Source: Nitrososphaeraceae archaeon (lineage in GTDB: Archaea; Thermoproteota; Nitrososphaeria; Nitrososphaerales; Nitrososphaeraceae). Taken from it: a stretch of 7,206 nucleotides of DNA. Position numbers and translations under genes: made by a program. The stretch covers positions 1 through 7,206 of the forward strand of contig JASHSN010000155.1 in NCBI GenBank assembly GCA_030038695.1, in the 5' to 3' direction. The number at the start of each line of letters is the position of its first letter. Positions within the stretch are counted from its first letter, which is position 1. Below, piece after piece: positions 1 to 6,123 of the stretch. The notes beneath the pieces were generated by a model. The model saw only the letters and a list, made by a program, of their open reading frames with translations, was not told where the DNA came from and made no database searches.

Positions 1-162
1 ATATGCATGCCTAAAGTTACAATAAAAGGGACTATCATTAAATCAACAAAAAAATCAGTGTGTCTAGCCTACATGCTAACGATGGAACTAAGTCATTCAG
101 ACGCTCCAATTTATTGTGATCTATATGAGTTCGATAGGATACCGATATATGGTGCAATTTGA
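1..162 (+). CDS. possible small or 5'-incomplete ORF of unknown function
   Basis: This frame is open from the first base of the window to a TGA at 160-162. It either continues from a gene entering at the left edge or starts at the ATG at 7-9, which would give a 51-residue protein beginning MPKVTIKGTI and ending DRIPIYGAI. The composition looks protein-like (mixed charged and beta-branched residues, ATA/AAA/CTA codons as in the neighbouring gene), but I recognise no family. The stop lies 19 bp before the ATG at 182, so it could be cotranscribed with that gene. An open stretch of 53 codons can occur by chance in AT-rich DNA, so this is a tentative call. Confidence 0.33.
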   Translation: MCMPKVTIKGTIIKSTKKSVCLAYMLTMELSHSDAPIYCDLYEFDRIPIYGAI

Positions 163-181
163 ACACTTATGATGGACTACA

Positions 182-2170
182 ATGGTATACAAGTCTCAAA
201 TAGTTAATGACATAGGTGTCTACGAACTACTTATTCCACGGTTCATTAACGAAGCTTTGTTAGCGAATGATAGAGTCAAGTATTTCTTTTCTTTGCTACA
301 GATGGCAAAAGAACATGCGGATGGTCAGCATGATGCCGGTTACTTAAACTCAGACGAACGACGCGCCTGTGGCGTAGACGATGACAGATTTGATAAGGTA
401 ATACAAGAAAGTATTAAGACAGATTCCGAACATTATCGTATCCCACAACTAAGATCAATTTTAGATCATATACTACAGTGCATTAACGATATGATGAATC
501 CACTTGATAGAGTCAAAATCCAACTAGATGAAAATGATGGTACGACAACAGCTCCTGTTCGAAATACCGAGCATTACAATTATTATGCAAGGCTAGAAGC
601 ATTGAAGAAACAAATCTACTCACTCGAAAATGATATCATCACGAATAGATACTTGGATATCATCACCTCAGGTAAAAGAGAGATAGGCGATAGTTTCCAT
701 TTACTCGTGATGGATCTTCATAAGGAGCTCAATGTACTTCAGTCTAAAGTTTCTCAAGAATCGATAGACGGTGCTAGCGTCTATGGACTAATTGAGATCG
801 ATAAAAGTTGTGTCAGAGCGTTCATGAATGGTGTCAACCAAACTGCAAAGCTCAAATTTGAGCACGTAGGTCTTGGTACGACTGCAACCAGGTCTGGAGA
901 GGATCTAATTATCCAGAATGATATAGGCACCACTGATGCACATGTGTTAGTACTGCGTGTCAACAAGTTGAAAGCAACCTTAACTTATACCGATATTCAT
1001 ATTCAAAGGCTTTTGTTTTTTCATTCATTGCTTAAAACATATAATGTCAGATGGAATGATACTAAATACAGGAAATCAAATATCAAGGATGCTGATATGT
1101 ATCATCTTAGTATCGGTGTCTATGAAGCAACAAATGACAAAGACTTGTATGAATACCTATCTTTCTTAGGATCGCGTATAGTATTTCTTATCGATTGGAA
1201 CCGGGCGAGAAAAACTCTAAGAAATTTTATCAAAAACACAAACTGTATAGAAATCCTCAAATGGGCAGCAGATAGAAATTATGGACATAGGGCATTCCTA
1301 AAATTGGGTGGTGAACAACTCTTGTATGGAGCAATAAGACAGATTGGTGATCCTTCTATTCATTACGGTCAACGGTTGGATGAGGTTATTGGAAAAGAAC
1401 GTACAATAGAATTCTTGCGCTTTGTTTTCAAGACATGCTACGAAAATCTTATTGGAGGCGGATCTGAGTCTCTGGTTAGAGATAGAATACGTGCAGAACT
1501 TGCAAGTTATTTTCGTACTGCAGAACAAGATGTTCTGCAAAAAACAGCCGACCACGCCTCTCTACTAGTTGAGATCGCTGAAGCAGTCAGGAATAGTATT
1601 CTTACTATCGGGGAAGATTATGAAACTATAGCAAGGAATTCTAAAAGAGCTAGGACATGGGAAAGTAAGGCTGATGTGATGGTCAAGGAAGTTTGCACAT
1701 CAGCAAAAAAACCAAATGTCCCAAGAGCATTCGAACAGATTATTATGAGAGCTGATGATGCAGCCGATCATTTGGAAGAGGCGGCATTTCTACTGACATT
1801 GTTGCAAAAGTATAATGACCTTGGAGCCATATATGATCTTCTTAACGAAATATCGGACAATACATATCGCGATTGCATGGAGTACTTCAAAGCTTTGGAG
1901 AACGCAAAAGTTGTTCATAGGGGTAGTCCACATGTAGACATTCAGGATTTTTTGGAAGCCATTGATAAGACTATCGCCATTGAACATGATGTCGATGAAA
2001 TCAATCGCCGTGTAGAGGAAGCTGTTGTCAATAAGGTTGAAGATTTTAAACAGTTTCATATCTTTTCAGAAACTACGAGGAATATTGAAAGAGCCACGGA
2101 CTGCATTATGAAAGCGGCTGTCATATTACGTGACTACACTTTAGGGAAGCTTTCAATGTCTTTGCCTTGA
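182..2170 (+). CDS. large unknown protein with C-terminal PhoU/DUF47-like helical bundle
   Basis: This 662-residue protein has no predicted signal peptide or membrane span and is probably cytosolic. The ATG at 182 is the first possible start, because an in-frame TGA sits at 170-172; no clear Shine-Dalgarno precedes it. Residues ~1-130 are helical and charged, and ~135-195 look like a coiled coil (LEALKKQIYSLENDI). Residues ~200-430 form an alpha/beta region I cannot name, with striking segments NDIGTTDAHVLVLRV (246-260), YTDIHIQRLLFF (269-280), LIDWNRARK (336-344) and DRNYGHRAFLKLGG (364-377). Residues ~440-655 are all helical and carry repeated acidic pairs: ESKAD (494-498), DDAAD (525-529), EHDVD (601-605) and ERATD (636-640). 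This is the pattern of DUF47/PhoU-type phosphate-regulator bundles, which are normally only about 210 residues long. The similarity is judged by eye. No Pit phosphate transporter is adjacent, unlike the usual DUF47 context; instead a truncated dikinase follows 71 bp downstream. A role in phosphate sensing or as a partner or acceptor platform for that enzyme is inference. Confidence 0.8.
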   Translation: MVYKSQIVNDIGVYELLIPRFINEALLANDRVKYFFSLLQMAKEHADGQHDAGYLNSDERRACGVDDDRFDKVIQESIKTDSEHYRIPQLRSILDHILQCINDMMNPLDRVKIQLDENDGTTTAPVRNTEHYNYYARLEALKKQIYSLENDIITNRYLDIITSGKREIGDSFHLLVMDLHKELNVLQSKVSQESIDGASVYGLIEIDKSCVRAFMNGVNQTAKLKFEHVGLGTTATRSGEDLIIQNDIGTTDAHVLVLRVNKLKATLTYTDIHIQRLLFFHSLLKTYNVRWNDTKYRKSNIKDADMYHLSIGVYEATNDKDLYEYLSFLGSRIVFLIDWNRARKTLRNFIKNTNCIEILKWAADRNYGHRAFLKLGGEQLLYGAIRQIGDPSIHYGQRLDEVIGKERTIEFLRFVFKTCYENLIGGGSESLVRDRIRAELASYFRTAEQDVLQKTADHASLLVEIAEAVRNSILTIGEDYETIARNSKRARTWESKADVMVKEVCTSAKKPNVPRAFEQIIMRADDAADHLEEAAFLLTLLQKYNDLGAIYDLLNEISDNTYRDCMEYFKALENAKVVHRGSPHVDIQDFLEAIDKTIAIEHDVDEINRRVEEAVVNKVEDFKQFHIFSETTRNIERATDCIMKAAVILRDYTLGKLSMSLP

Positions 2171-2241
2171 TACTACTAGGCTACGATACTAAGAGTGAAG
2201 AGATAATTATGCTTCCTGGTTTCAGAAGGATATAAGGAAAA

Positions 2242-3867
2242 GTGGAAAAATTCCTTTTCGTTTCTAGCAAGGGGGTTGAGCTCGACGATTCAAACCTTGA
2301 GAACGTAGGTCTTAAAGCATTTAATTTGATGAAAATCGCTCAAATGGGTCTTCCAGTTCCGCCTGCTTTTGTAATAGGTACAAGATTTTGTCACAGTTAT
2401 TTTTCTAATGCTAGAAAATTATCTCAAGCTTTTAATGATCTTGTTCATGAGCACATTATTACGCTACAGCAAACAACTGGACTTGTTTTTGGTGGAACGA
2501 GAAATCCACTTCTCGTTGCTGTAAGATCAGGCGCAGCATTATCAATGCCAGGTATGCTCAGCAGCATACTAAATATTGGGATTTGTAATGAAACTCTTGG
2601 CGGTCTGTTACGTATGACCGGTAATCCCAGATTTGTATGGGATTCATATCGTCGACTAATTGAGACATACGCAGAAGTTGTCTACGACTGCTCTCTTGAC
2701 CCATTTACAAGTGTACTAGATGCCCATCTTAAAGATCACGGAGCAAATATCCATGATGATCTCGACGTTGAATCTTTGAAAAGTGTCGTTGAAGATTACT
2801 TAAAGATCTTTGCAGAACAAACAAATGGCATCCCGTTTCCACAACAACCGAACTCTCAACTAGAAGATGCAATAGCGGCTGTTTTCCGCTCTTGGGAGAA
2901 TCCAAAGTGTATAGAATACAGAAGGCTGAATAATATTCGAGGCCTATTGGGCACTGCTGTTACAGTTCAAACTATGGTCTTTGGAAATATGGGCCCAACC
3001 TCGGGCTCTGGGGTAGCCTTTACAAGGAATCCATCCACTGGAGAAAATAACCTTTATGCCGAATTTTTATTTAATGCACAGGGCGAAGATATCGTATCCG
3101 GAAGACGTTCACCAGAAGGTCTTCAAAAACTCGGCAAATTGCTTCCGGAGATGGAAACAGAACTGCGTATAGTCGGAAAGCGTTTGGAAAGAGAGTTCAG
3201 AGATATGCAGGATTTCGAATTTACCGTCCAAGAAGGAAATTTATTTATACTTCAATCTCGGAATGGCAAGAGAACTCCTTGGGCCGCTCTAACGATTGCA
3301 GTGGATATGGTTAACGAAGGTCTACTAGATATTAAAACCGCCTTCAGAAGGATCAAAATGTATGACCTTAAAAAGATTGAAAGAAAGAGGATCATAACAA
3401 AATCAAGATCAAAAAATAAAAGTAACGACATTGAGACTGACCAACATCTAACTCGAGGGATCCCTGCTAGCCCTGGGATAGCTGTCGGAAAAATAGCACT
3501 AGATTCCCAGAAAGCAAAGGACATGGCATTGACTGGGGAATCGATAATATTAATACGCAACCAAATTTCTACAAATGATATAAGTGGAATGGCTGTAAGT
3601 GAAGGAACACTCACCAGAACTGGTGGAAAGACATCGCATGCGGCTCTTGTCTCAAGGCAGATGAATAAAGTATGCATAGTAGGATGTCAGACGCTTTGGA
3701 TAGATATAAAGGCTAGAAAATGCACTATTGGGAAAAAAGTACTATATGAGGGAGATCATATTTCGTTAGATGGTAATACAGGCAGCGTCTATGCAGGAAA
3801 AGTTCAATTCGAAATAGAGAAACCAGAACAACTCTTATTAGAAGTTAAGAAATGGAATGAGCAGTAA
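2242..3867 (+). CDS. PPDK-like protein with ATP-grasp and phosphohistidine domains only, lacking the PEP/pyruvate domain
   Basis: This 541-residue protein aligns well by eye with the first two domains of pyruvate phosphate dikinase. In that family the ATP-grasp domain uses ATP and phosphate to phosphorylate a histidine on a swivelling domain. ATP-grasp residues visible here are K25 (GLKAFNL), R95 (VRSGAALSMPGML), the loop SGSGVAFTRNPSTGE (~254-268), EFLFNAQGEDIVSG (274-287), D324/E326 (DFEFTV) and Q338/R340 (LQSRNGKRT). The swivelling domain begins near RGIPASPGIAVG and contains GGKTSHAALVSR with the phosphorylatable H466. The chain ends about 75 residues later, just after this domain. Full PPDK is near 870-900 residues, so the ~340-residue barrel that binds PEP/pyruvate is absent, and nothing like it follows in any frame. 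The start is a GTG; an in-frame TAA at 2233-2235 rules out anything further upstream, and purine-rich AGAAGGA (2224-2230) and AAGGA (2234-2238) precede it. It probably forms an operon with the gene at 182-2170. A true PPDK activity is unlikely; a split dikinase with another acceptor fits better. Confidence 0.9.
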   Translation: MEKFLFVSSKGVELDDSNLENVGLKAFNLMKIAQMGLPVPPAFVIGTRFCHSYFSNARKLSQAFNDLVHEHIITLQQTTGLVFGGTRNPLLVAVRSGAALSMPGMLSSILNIGICNETLGGLLRMTGNPRFVWDSYRRLIETYAEVVYDCSLDPFTSVLDAHLKDHGANIHDDLDVESLKSVVEDYLKIFAEQTNGIPFPQQPNSQLEDAIAAVFRSWENPKCIEYRRLNNIRGLLGTAVTVQTMVFGNMGPTSGSGVAFTRNPSTGENNLYAEFLFNAQGEDIVSGRRSPEGLQKLGKLLPEMETELRIVGKRLEREFRDMQDFEFTVQEGNLFILQSRNGKRTPWAALTIAVDMVNEGLLDIKTAFRRIKMYDLKKIERKRIITKSRSKNKSNDIETDQHLTRGIPASPGIAVGKIALDSQKAKDMALTGESIILIRNQISTNDISGMAVSEGTLTRTGGKTSHAALVSRQMNKVCIVGCQTLWIDIKARKCTIGKKVLYEGDHISLDGNTGSVYAGKVQFEIEKPEQLLLEVKKWNEQ

Positions 3868-3927
3868 TTCTGTTTCTGTAATTATGGCACCAGAGGGTAT
3901 GAAAGATGAGATAGAACTCGAAAAAGC

Positions 3928-3977
3928 GGAAGATGGCAAAAGGGCAAGAAGAGCAAGGTCCTGTTTTTCCATCTTCC
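3928..3977 (+). repeat. inverted repeat downstream of the dikinase gene
   Basis: The arms GGAAGATGG (3928-3936) and CCATCTTCC (3969-3977) are perfectly complementary over 9 bp. They enclose a 32-nt segment in which AAAA (3938-3941) can also pair with part of TTTTT (3964-3968) across a bulge. The element lies 60 bp past the dikinase stop. It could form a 3'-end hairpin of the two-gene transcript or part of a larger RNA fold. There is no T tract immediately after the right arm, so it is not a typical terminator. Confidence 0.5.
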
Positions 3978-4032
3978 CTGCCAATTTGTATCCTTTCAAA
4001 TAATCTAGTGTATGCGCATATCTTCACCTAGA

Positions 4033-4107
4033 ATACCCTAGAAACCCATCAGCAGTTAATCATGATTGATTCTGCCTCTCCAGAAAGAGACAGAATCAAG
4101 AGGGTAT
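4033..4107 (+). ncRNA. candidate structured RNA element with nested stem-loops
   Basis: An outer stem pairs ATACCCT (4033-4039) with AGGGTAT (4101-4107). Inside it, TTGATTCTG (4066-4074) pairs with CAGAATCAA (4091-4099), and after a single C-A mismatch CTCT (4076-4079) pairs with AGAG (4086-4089), leaving a 6-nt loop. The 3' sides of both stems are separated by one base, as in coaxially stacked helices. Thirteen pairs in a 34-nt hairpin enclosed by a further 7 bp is unusual for this AT-rich spacer. It could be a small RNA domain, an mRNA 3' structure or a protein-binding DNA palindrome; the sequence alone does not decide. Confidence 0.4.
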
Positions 4108-4431
4108 ATTTTGGATATGCCTATCCAGTAGCTTCTGAATACACTGCTAGTTTAATAACCTAAGGAGTACAACGTAATGCACTGAATTGCTTACCGACTT
4201 CGTCCTACGGACTCGTACATTTTGGACATATACTTTCGGATTAAGAATTTTGGATTAGTGGCATTTCCGGTCAAAAATTAAAAGGAAAGTTTTCGTTAAT
4301 AAAGATGCATAATAGAGAAAACCAATGGCTAATGATAAAAGGAAACGATGAAAATGCATCGACGGAAGATCTTACTATTACAAGACCAGATTCGGTGTTA
4401 TCTGGTAAAAATAGATAATAGATTCCACCAG

Positions 4432-4674
4432 TCAGTTTTTTTTTGCCTTTTCATGTTCGTTTGGATCAAATTGCATACCTGGTCCGAATCCAGTGGTATG
4501 AGAGACAAATTTGACCCAATTCAGTGAGTCAATATCGTAACTATAAATTGATCGCACGGATCGCAATCGATGTAATTCCAAACAAAGCCGAGAAGAATCT
4601 AGAAAGAATGCTAGTACGGTTGAAGCGGCCAAGGTCCAGAAAGTCGATTTAATTGCTTTTCCAGAGATGTGCAT
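4432..4674 (-). CDS. possible small membrane-anchored or secreted hypothetical protein (80 aa)
   Basis: The reverse-strand frame runs from an ATG at 4672-4674 to a TGA at 4432-4434. The N-terminus has basic residues followed by a hydrophobic stretch (TFWTLAASTVLAFFL, ~11-25) that could be a signal anchor or a single membrane span. The rest is polar and ends in a charged tail (DPNEHEKAKKN). Composition and codons look natural and no other gene claims this DNA, but no family is recognised. Its 3' end is formed by the complement of a T9 tract. A 26-bp palindrome lies directly before the start codon, leaving no room for a Shine-Dalgarno, so translation would be leaderless or the start is elsewhere. 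It may be spurious. Confidence 0.38.
   Translation of the reverse strand: MHISGKAIKSTFWTLAASTVLAFFLDSSRLCLELHRLRSVRSIYSYDIDSLNWVKFVSHTTGFGPGMQFDPNEHEKAKKN
4436..4444 (+). terminator. T9 tract, possible archaeal oligo-T terminator
   Basis: Nine consecutive T residues on the plus strand follow the hairpin-rich spacer. Archaeal RNA polymerase releases at oligo-T runs without needing a hairpin, so this could end any transcript from the dikinase pair or from a small RNA in the gap. It overlaps the end of the possible reverse-strand ORF, where it is simply read as lysine codons. Confidence 0.35.
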
Positions 4675-4700
4675 TAGTATTATTAATATTAGTAATACTA
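4675..4700. repeat. 26-bp near-perfect AT-rich palindrome upstream of the GAPDH gene
   Basis: The outer arms TAGTATTA (4675-4682) and TAATACTA (4693-4700) are exactly complementary, and the centre AATATT (4685-4690) is itself a palindrome. Only one symmetric pair breaks the symmetry, so 24 of 26 bases match the reverse complement. The site lies 93 bp before the GAPDH ATG and directly upstream of the possible reverse-strand ORF at 4432-4674. It has the geometry of a dimeric regulator site shared by divergent genes, but no regulator is identified. Confidence 0.5.
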
Positions 4701-4715
4701 GCCATGAATATGGCT
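4700..4715. repeat. second small palindrome abutting the first
   Basis: AGCCAT (4700-4705) and ATGGCT (4710-4715) are perfect complements around a 4-nt centre GAAT. It shares its first base with the 26-bp palindrome, giving two inverted repeats side by side in 41 bp. As RNA it would be a compact 6-bp hairpin; as DNA it could be a second operator half. Confidence 0.4.
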
Positions 4716-4763
4716 CGATGTATAGTTAGCATTTTCAGAGAATTTTCTAAGGATTGTCCGTTC

Positions 4764-4773
4764 TTATGTAAAA
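4764..4773 (+). promoter_or_regulatory. gap: possible TATA box for the GAPDH gene
   Basis: TTATGTAAAA is centred about 26 bp before the ATG at 4794. That is the spacing expected if an archaeal TATA element drives a leaderless transcript beginning at or next to the start codon. The match to the archaeal TATA consensus is only partial and the surroundings are AT-rich, so this is weak support. Confidence 0.25.
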
Positions 4774-4793
4774 GGCAATAAATAAGAAATAAA

Positions 4794-5906
4794 ATGGGAT
4801 CTGATTACAAAGATACCTACGACACACATAAAAGACTCATAATTAGATTCTATAACATAAATTTGGATAACACGAAATTAAGATTGGCAATCAACGGTTT
4901 TGGAAGAATAGGAAGAAGTTTTGTCAAAGCTGCTTTAAACGATAGAGAATTTATGAATTTGATAGATATAGTAGCCATAAATGATCTGACAGACGCAAAA
5001 ACTTTAGCACATCTTTTCAGATACGATTCAGTATTCGGGAAGTTTGATGGAACAGTAGATGTAGGTGATGATAAGAGTGCATTAGTTATAAATGGTCTCC
5101 CGCTCAAAGTGATTTCTGAAAAAGATCCATCAAGGTTGCCTTGGAAGGATTTGAATATTGATATTGTGCTCGAATCATCAGGGATATTTAATGATGCGAA
5201 GGATGCTAAGAAGCATATCGAAGCTGGAGCAAAAAAGGTTATAATATCTGCTCCAGCAAAACAGCCAGATGCAACGATATTGATGGGCGTTAATAATAAG
5301 TTATATGATAATAACAAACATCGCATCATCTCAATGGCTTCTTGCACTACAAACTGTTTGGCTCCAGTAATCAAGGTTATCAATGACAAATTTGGTATTG
5401 AGAACGGTTACATGACAACTACCCACGCATATACAAACGATCAAAGGATTTTGGACTTGCCTCATAAGGACTTGAGGCGAGCAAGAGCCGCAATGATGTC
5501 TATAATACCGACAACTACAGGAGCAGCGAAAGCAATAGGTACTGTAATTCCAGAATTGAATGGTAAGATAGACGGCATGGCATTAAGAGTACCTGTTAGC
5601 GATGGGTCCATAGCAGATATGGTATTAACTTTGAAAAAGGAAGTAAATAGAGAGGAAGTAAATAAAGTTCTAAAAGATGCTTCTGAAGATGAATTGAAAG
5701 GAATTATGGAATATACCGAGGAGCCTCTTGTGTCTTCGGATATTATAGGAAATCCTCATTCCTCTATAGTTGATGGTTTGAGTACCATGGTGTTGGCGAA
5801 TAAGAGTAATACAGTAAAAATATTATCGTGGTATGATAATGAATGGAGCTTTGCTTGCCGATTAATCGATCTAATGAAATTTGTTGCTAATATGATACAC
5901 GCATAA
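4794..5906 (+). CDS. gap: glyceraldehyde-3-phosphate dehydrogenase, bacterial-type class I
   Basis: The enzyme interconverts glyceraldehyde-3-phosphate and 1,3-bisphosphoglycerate with NAD in glycolysis/gluconeogenesis, in the cytosol. It shows the Rossmann motif INGFGRIGR (33-41), NDLTDAKTLAHL after the second strand, the catalytic cysteine C184 in ASCTTNCLAP, and H211 in TTHAYTNDQ, 27 residues later as in characterised enzymes. It also has the LDLPHKDLRRARA S-loop, IIPTTTGAAKA, the phosphate-site arginine in MALRVP, and the WYDNEW signature near the end. The Leu-Pro pair of the S-loop is the form found in NAD-preferring enzymes. The overall match is to bacterial (Firmicutes-like) GapA rather than to the archaeal class II enzyme, so if the host is archaeal an ancient transfer is likely. 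At 370 residues it is 20-30 longer than usual because of the N-terminal extension before DNTKLRLAING. The ATG at 4794 has a possible TATA box at leaderless distance; a TTG at 4863 would give a standard-length 347-residue protein but has no ribosome site. Confidence 0.97.
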   Translation: MGSDYKDTYDTHKRLIIRFYNINLDNTKLRLAINGFGRIGRSFVKAALNDREFMNLIDIVAINDLTDAKTLAHLFRYDSVFGKFDGTVDVGDDKSALVINGLPLKVISEKDPSRLPWKDLNIDIVLESSGIFNDAKDAKKHIEAGAKKVIISAPAKQPDATILMGVNNKLYDNNKHRIISMASCTTNCLAPVIKVINDKFGIENGYMTTTHAYTNDQRILDLPHKDLRRARAAMMSIIPTTTGAAKAIGTVIPELNGKIDGMALRVPVSDGSIADMVLTLKKEVNREEVNKVLKDASEDELKGIMEYTEEPLVSSDIIGNPHSSIVDGLSTMVLANKSNTVKILSWYDNEWSFACRLIDLMKFVANMIHA

Positions 5907-5916
5907 TAAATATTTC

Positions 5917-5942
5917 TGCTTACCTACCTAAGCATGTAAGCA
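5917..5942 (+). repeat. stem-loop and tandem 8-mer just after the GAPDH stop
   Basis: TGCTTAC (5917-5923) pairs with GTAAGCA (5936-5942) around a 12-nt loop, starting 11 bp after the stop codon. The 3' side coincides with two head-to-tail copies of TAAGCATG (5929-5936 and 5937-5944), so either copy offers TAAGC to pair with the left arm. It probably lies in the 3' untranslated region; no T tract follows at once. Confidence 0.4.
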
Positions 5943-5974
5943 TGACATAGGAAATTCATAGACAATGCTTTTCA

Positions 5975-6123
5975 CTGCTTTAACTTGGCGGCTAAAGCAG
6001 CAACTAAAGTATTTCTGACTGTACCATTCTTTAGGGGGTTGAGCCTGGCCATACGGCGGTATTGGGAGAGAGCTCGAGGTAGAGATACTTACTCTCGGAA
6101 AGGGAAAAAATTTTTAGATTTTT
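5975..6123 (+). ncRNA. candidate non-coding RNA in a GC-richer island
   Basis: The segment begins with an 8-bp stem CTGCTTTA (5975-5982) / TAAAGCAG (5993-6000) closing a 10-nt loop. A second stem follows, CTAAAG (6004-6009) with CTTTAG (6029-6034). Next come about 70 bases (6031-6100) with 38 G or C (54%), well above the surrounding spacer. That part includes GAGAG/CTCTC (6066-6070 / 6092-6096) and two overlapping palindromes GAGCTC and CTCGAG. It closes with two T5 tracts (6111-6115, 6119-6123). GC islands with stems in AT-rich genomes often mark structured RNAs. It matches no tRNA, 5S, SRP or RNase P pattern I know. It may be a 3' untranslated structure of the GAPDH mRNA rather than a separate gene. 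Confidence 0.35.
6111..6123 (+). terminator. paired T5 tracts, possible terminator
   Basis: Two runs of five T separated by AGA follow an A6 run and the GC-rich island. On the plus strand this is a reasonable oligo-T termination site for the GAPDH transcript or the candidate RNA before it. The adjoining A6 could serve less well for reverse-strand transcripts. Confidence 0.35.

Larger units (their letters stand above)
3868..4431. other. 564-bp stretch without a convincing gene; contains structured inverted repeats
   Basis: No long open frame and no continuation of the dikinase is present. Three short plus-strand ORFs with ATG starts occur at 3884-4003 (39 codons), 4062-4163 (33 codons) and 4305-4418 (37 codons); none resembles a known protein, and this number is expected by chance. 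Two clear stem-loops are described separately (3928-3977 and 4033-4107). The motif ATTTTGGA recurs near 4108, 4218 and 4248. No tRNA, CRISPR or insertion-sequence ends were seen. Confidence 0.6.

Noticed and set aside
3252..3677. 141-codon reverse-strand open frame
   Set aside because: It lies wholly within the strongly supported dikinase gene on the other strand, and its product looks like an antisense shadow with no recognisable motif.
3845..4027. 60-codon reverse-strand frame overlapping the dikinase end
   Set aside because: It overlaps the end of a confident gene and the inverted repeat at 3928-3977, with no family resemblance.
3868..4418. Three short plus-strand ORFs (3884-4003, 4062-4163, 4305-4418) as a small-protein cluster
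   Set aside because: Lengths of 33-39 codons are expected by chance over ~550 bp of AT-rich DNA; one coincides with a strong stem-loop, and none has a convincing ribosome site.
3868..4793. Missing PEP/pyruvate barrel hidden by a frameshift after the dikinase stop
   Set aside because: Reading on past the stop in all three forward frames gives frequent stops and no barrel motif, so this is a real end rather than a sequencing frameshift.
4850..5389. 179-codon reverse-strand open frame
   Set aside because: It is antisense to the conserved GAPDH core, so the open frame is a by-product of that gene's codon use.
6000..6110. tRNA or 5S rRNA in the GC-richer island
   Set aside because: No acceptor stem plus T-arm pattern and no 5S core sequence could be found, despite a superficial resemblance of GCCTGGCCATACGGCGG to 5S starts.
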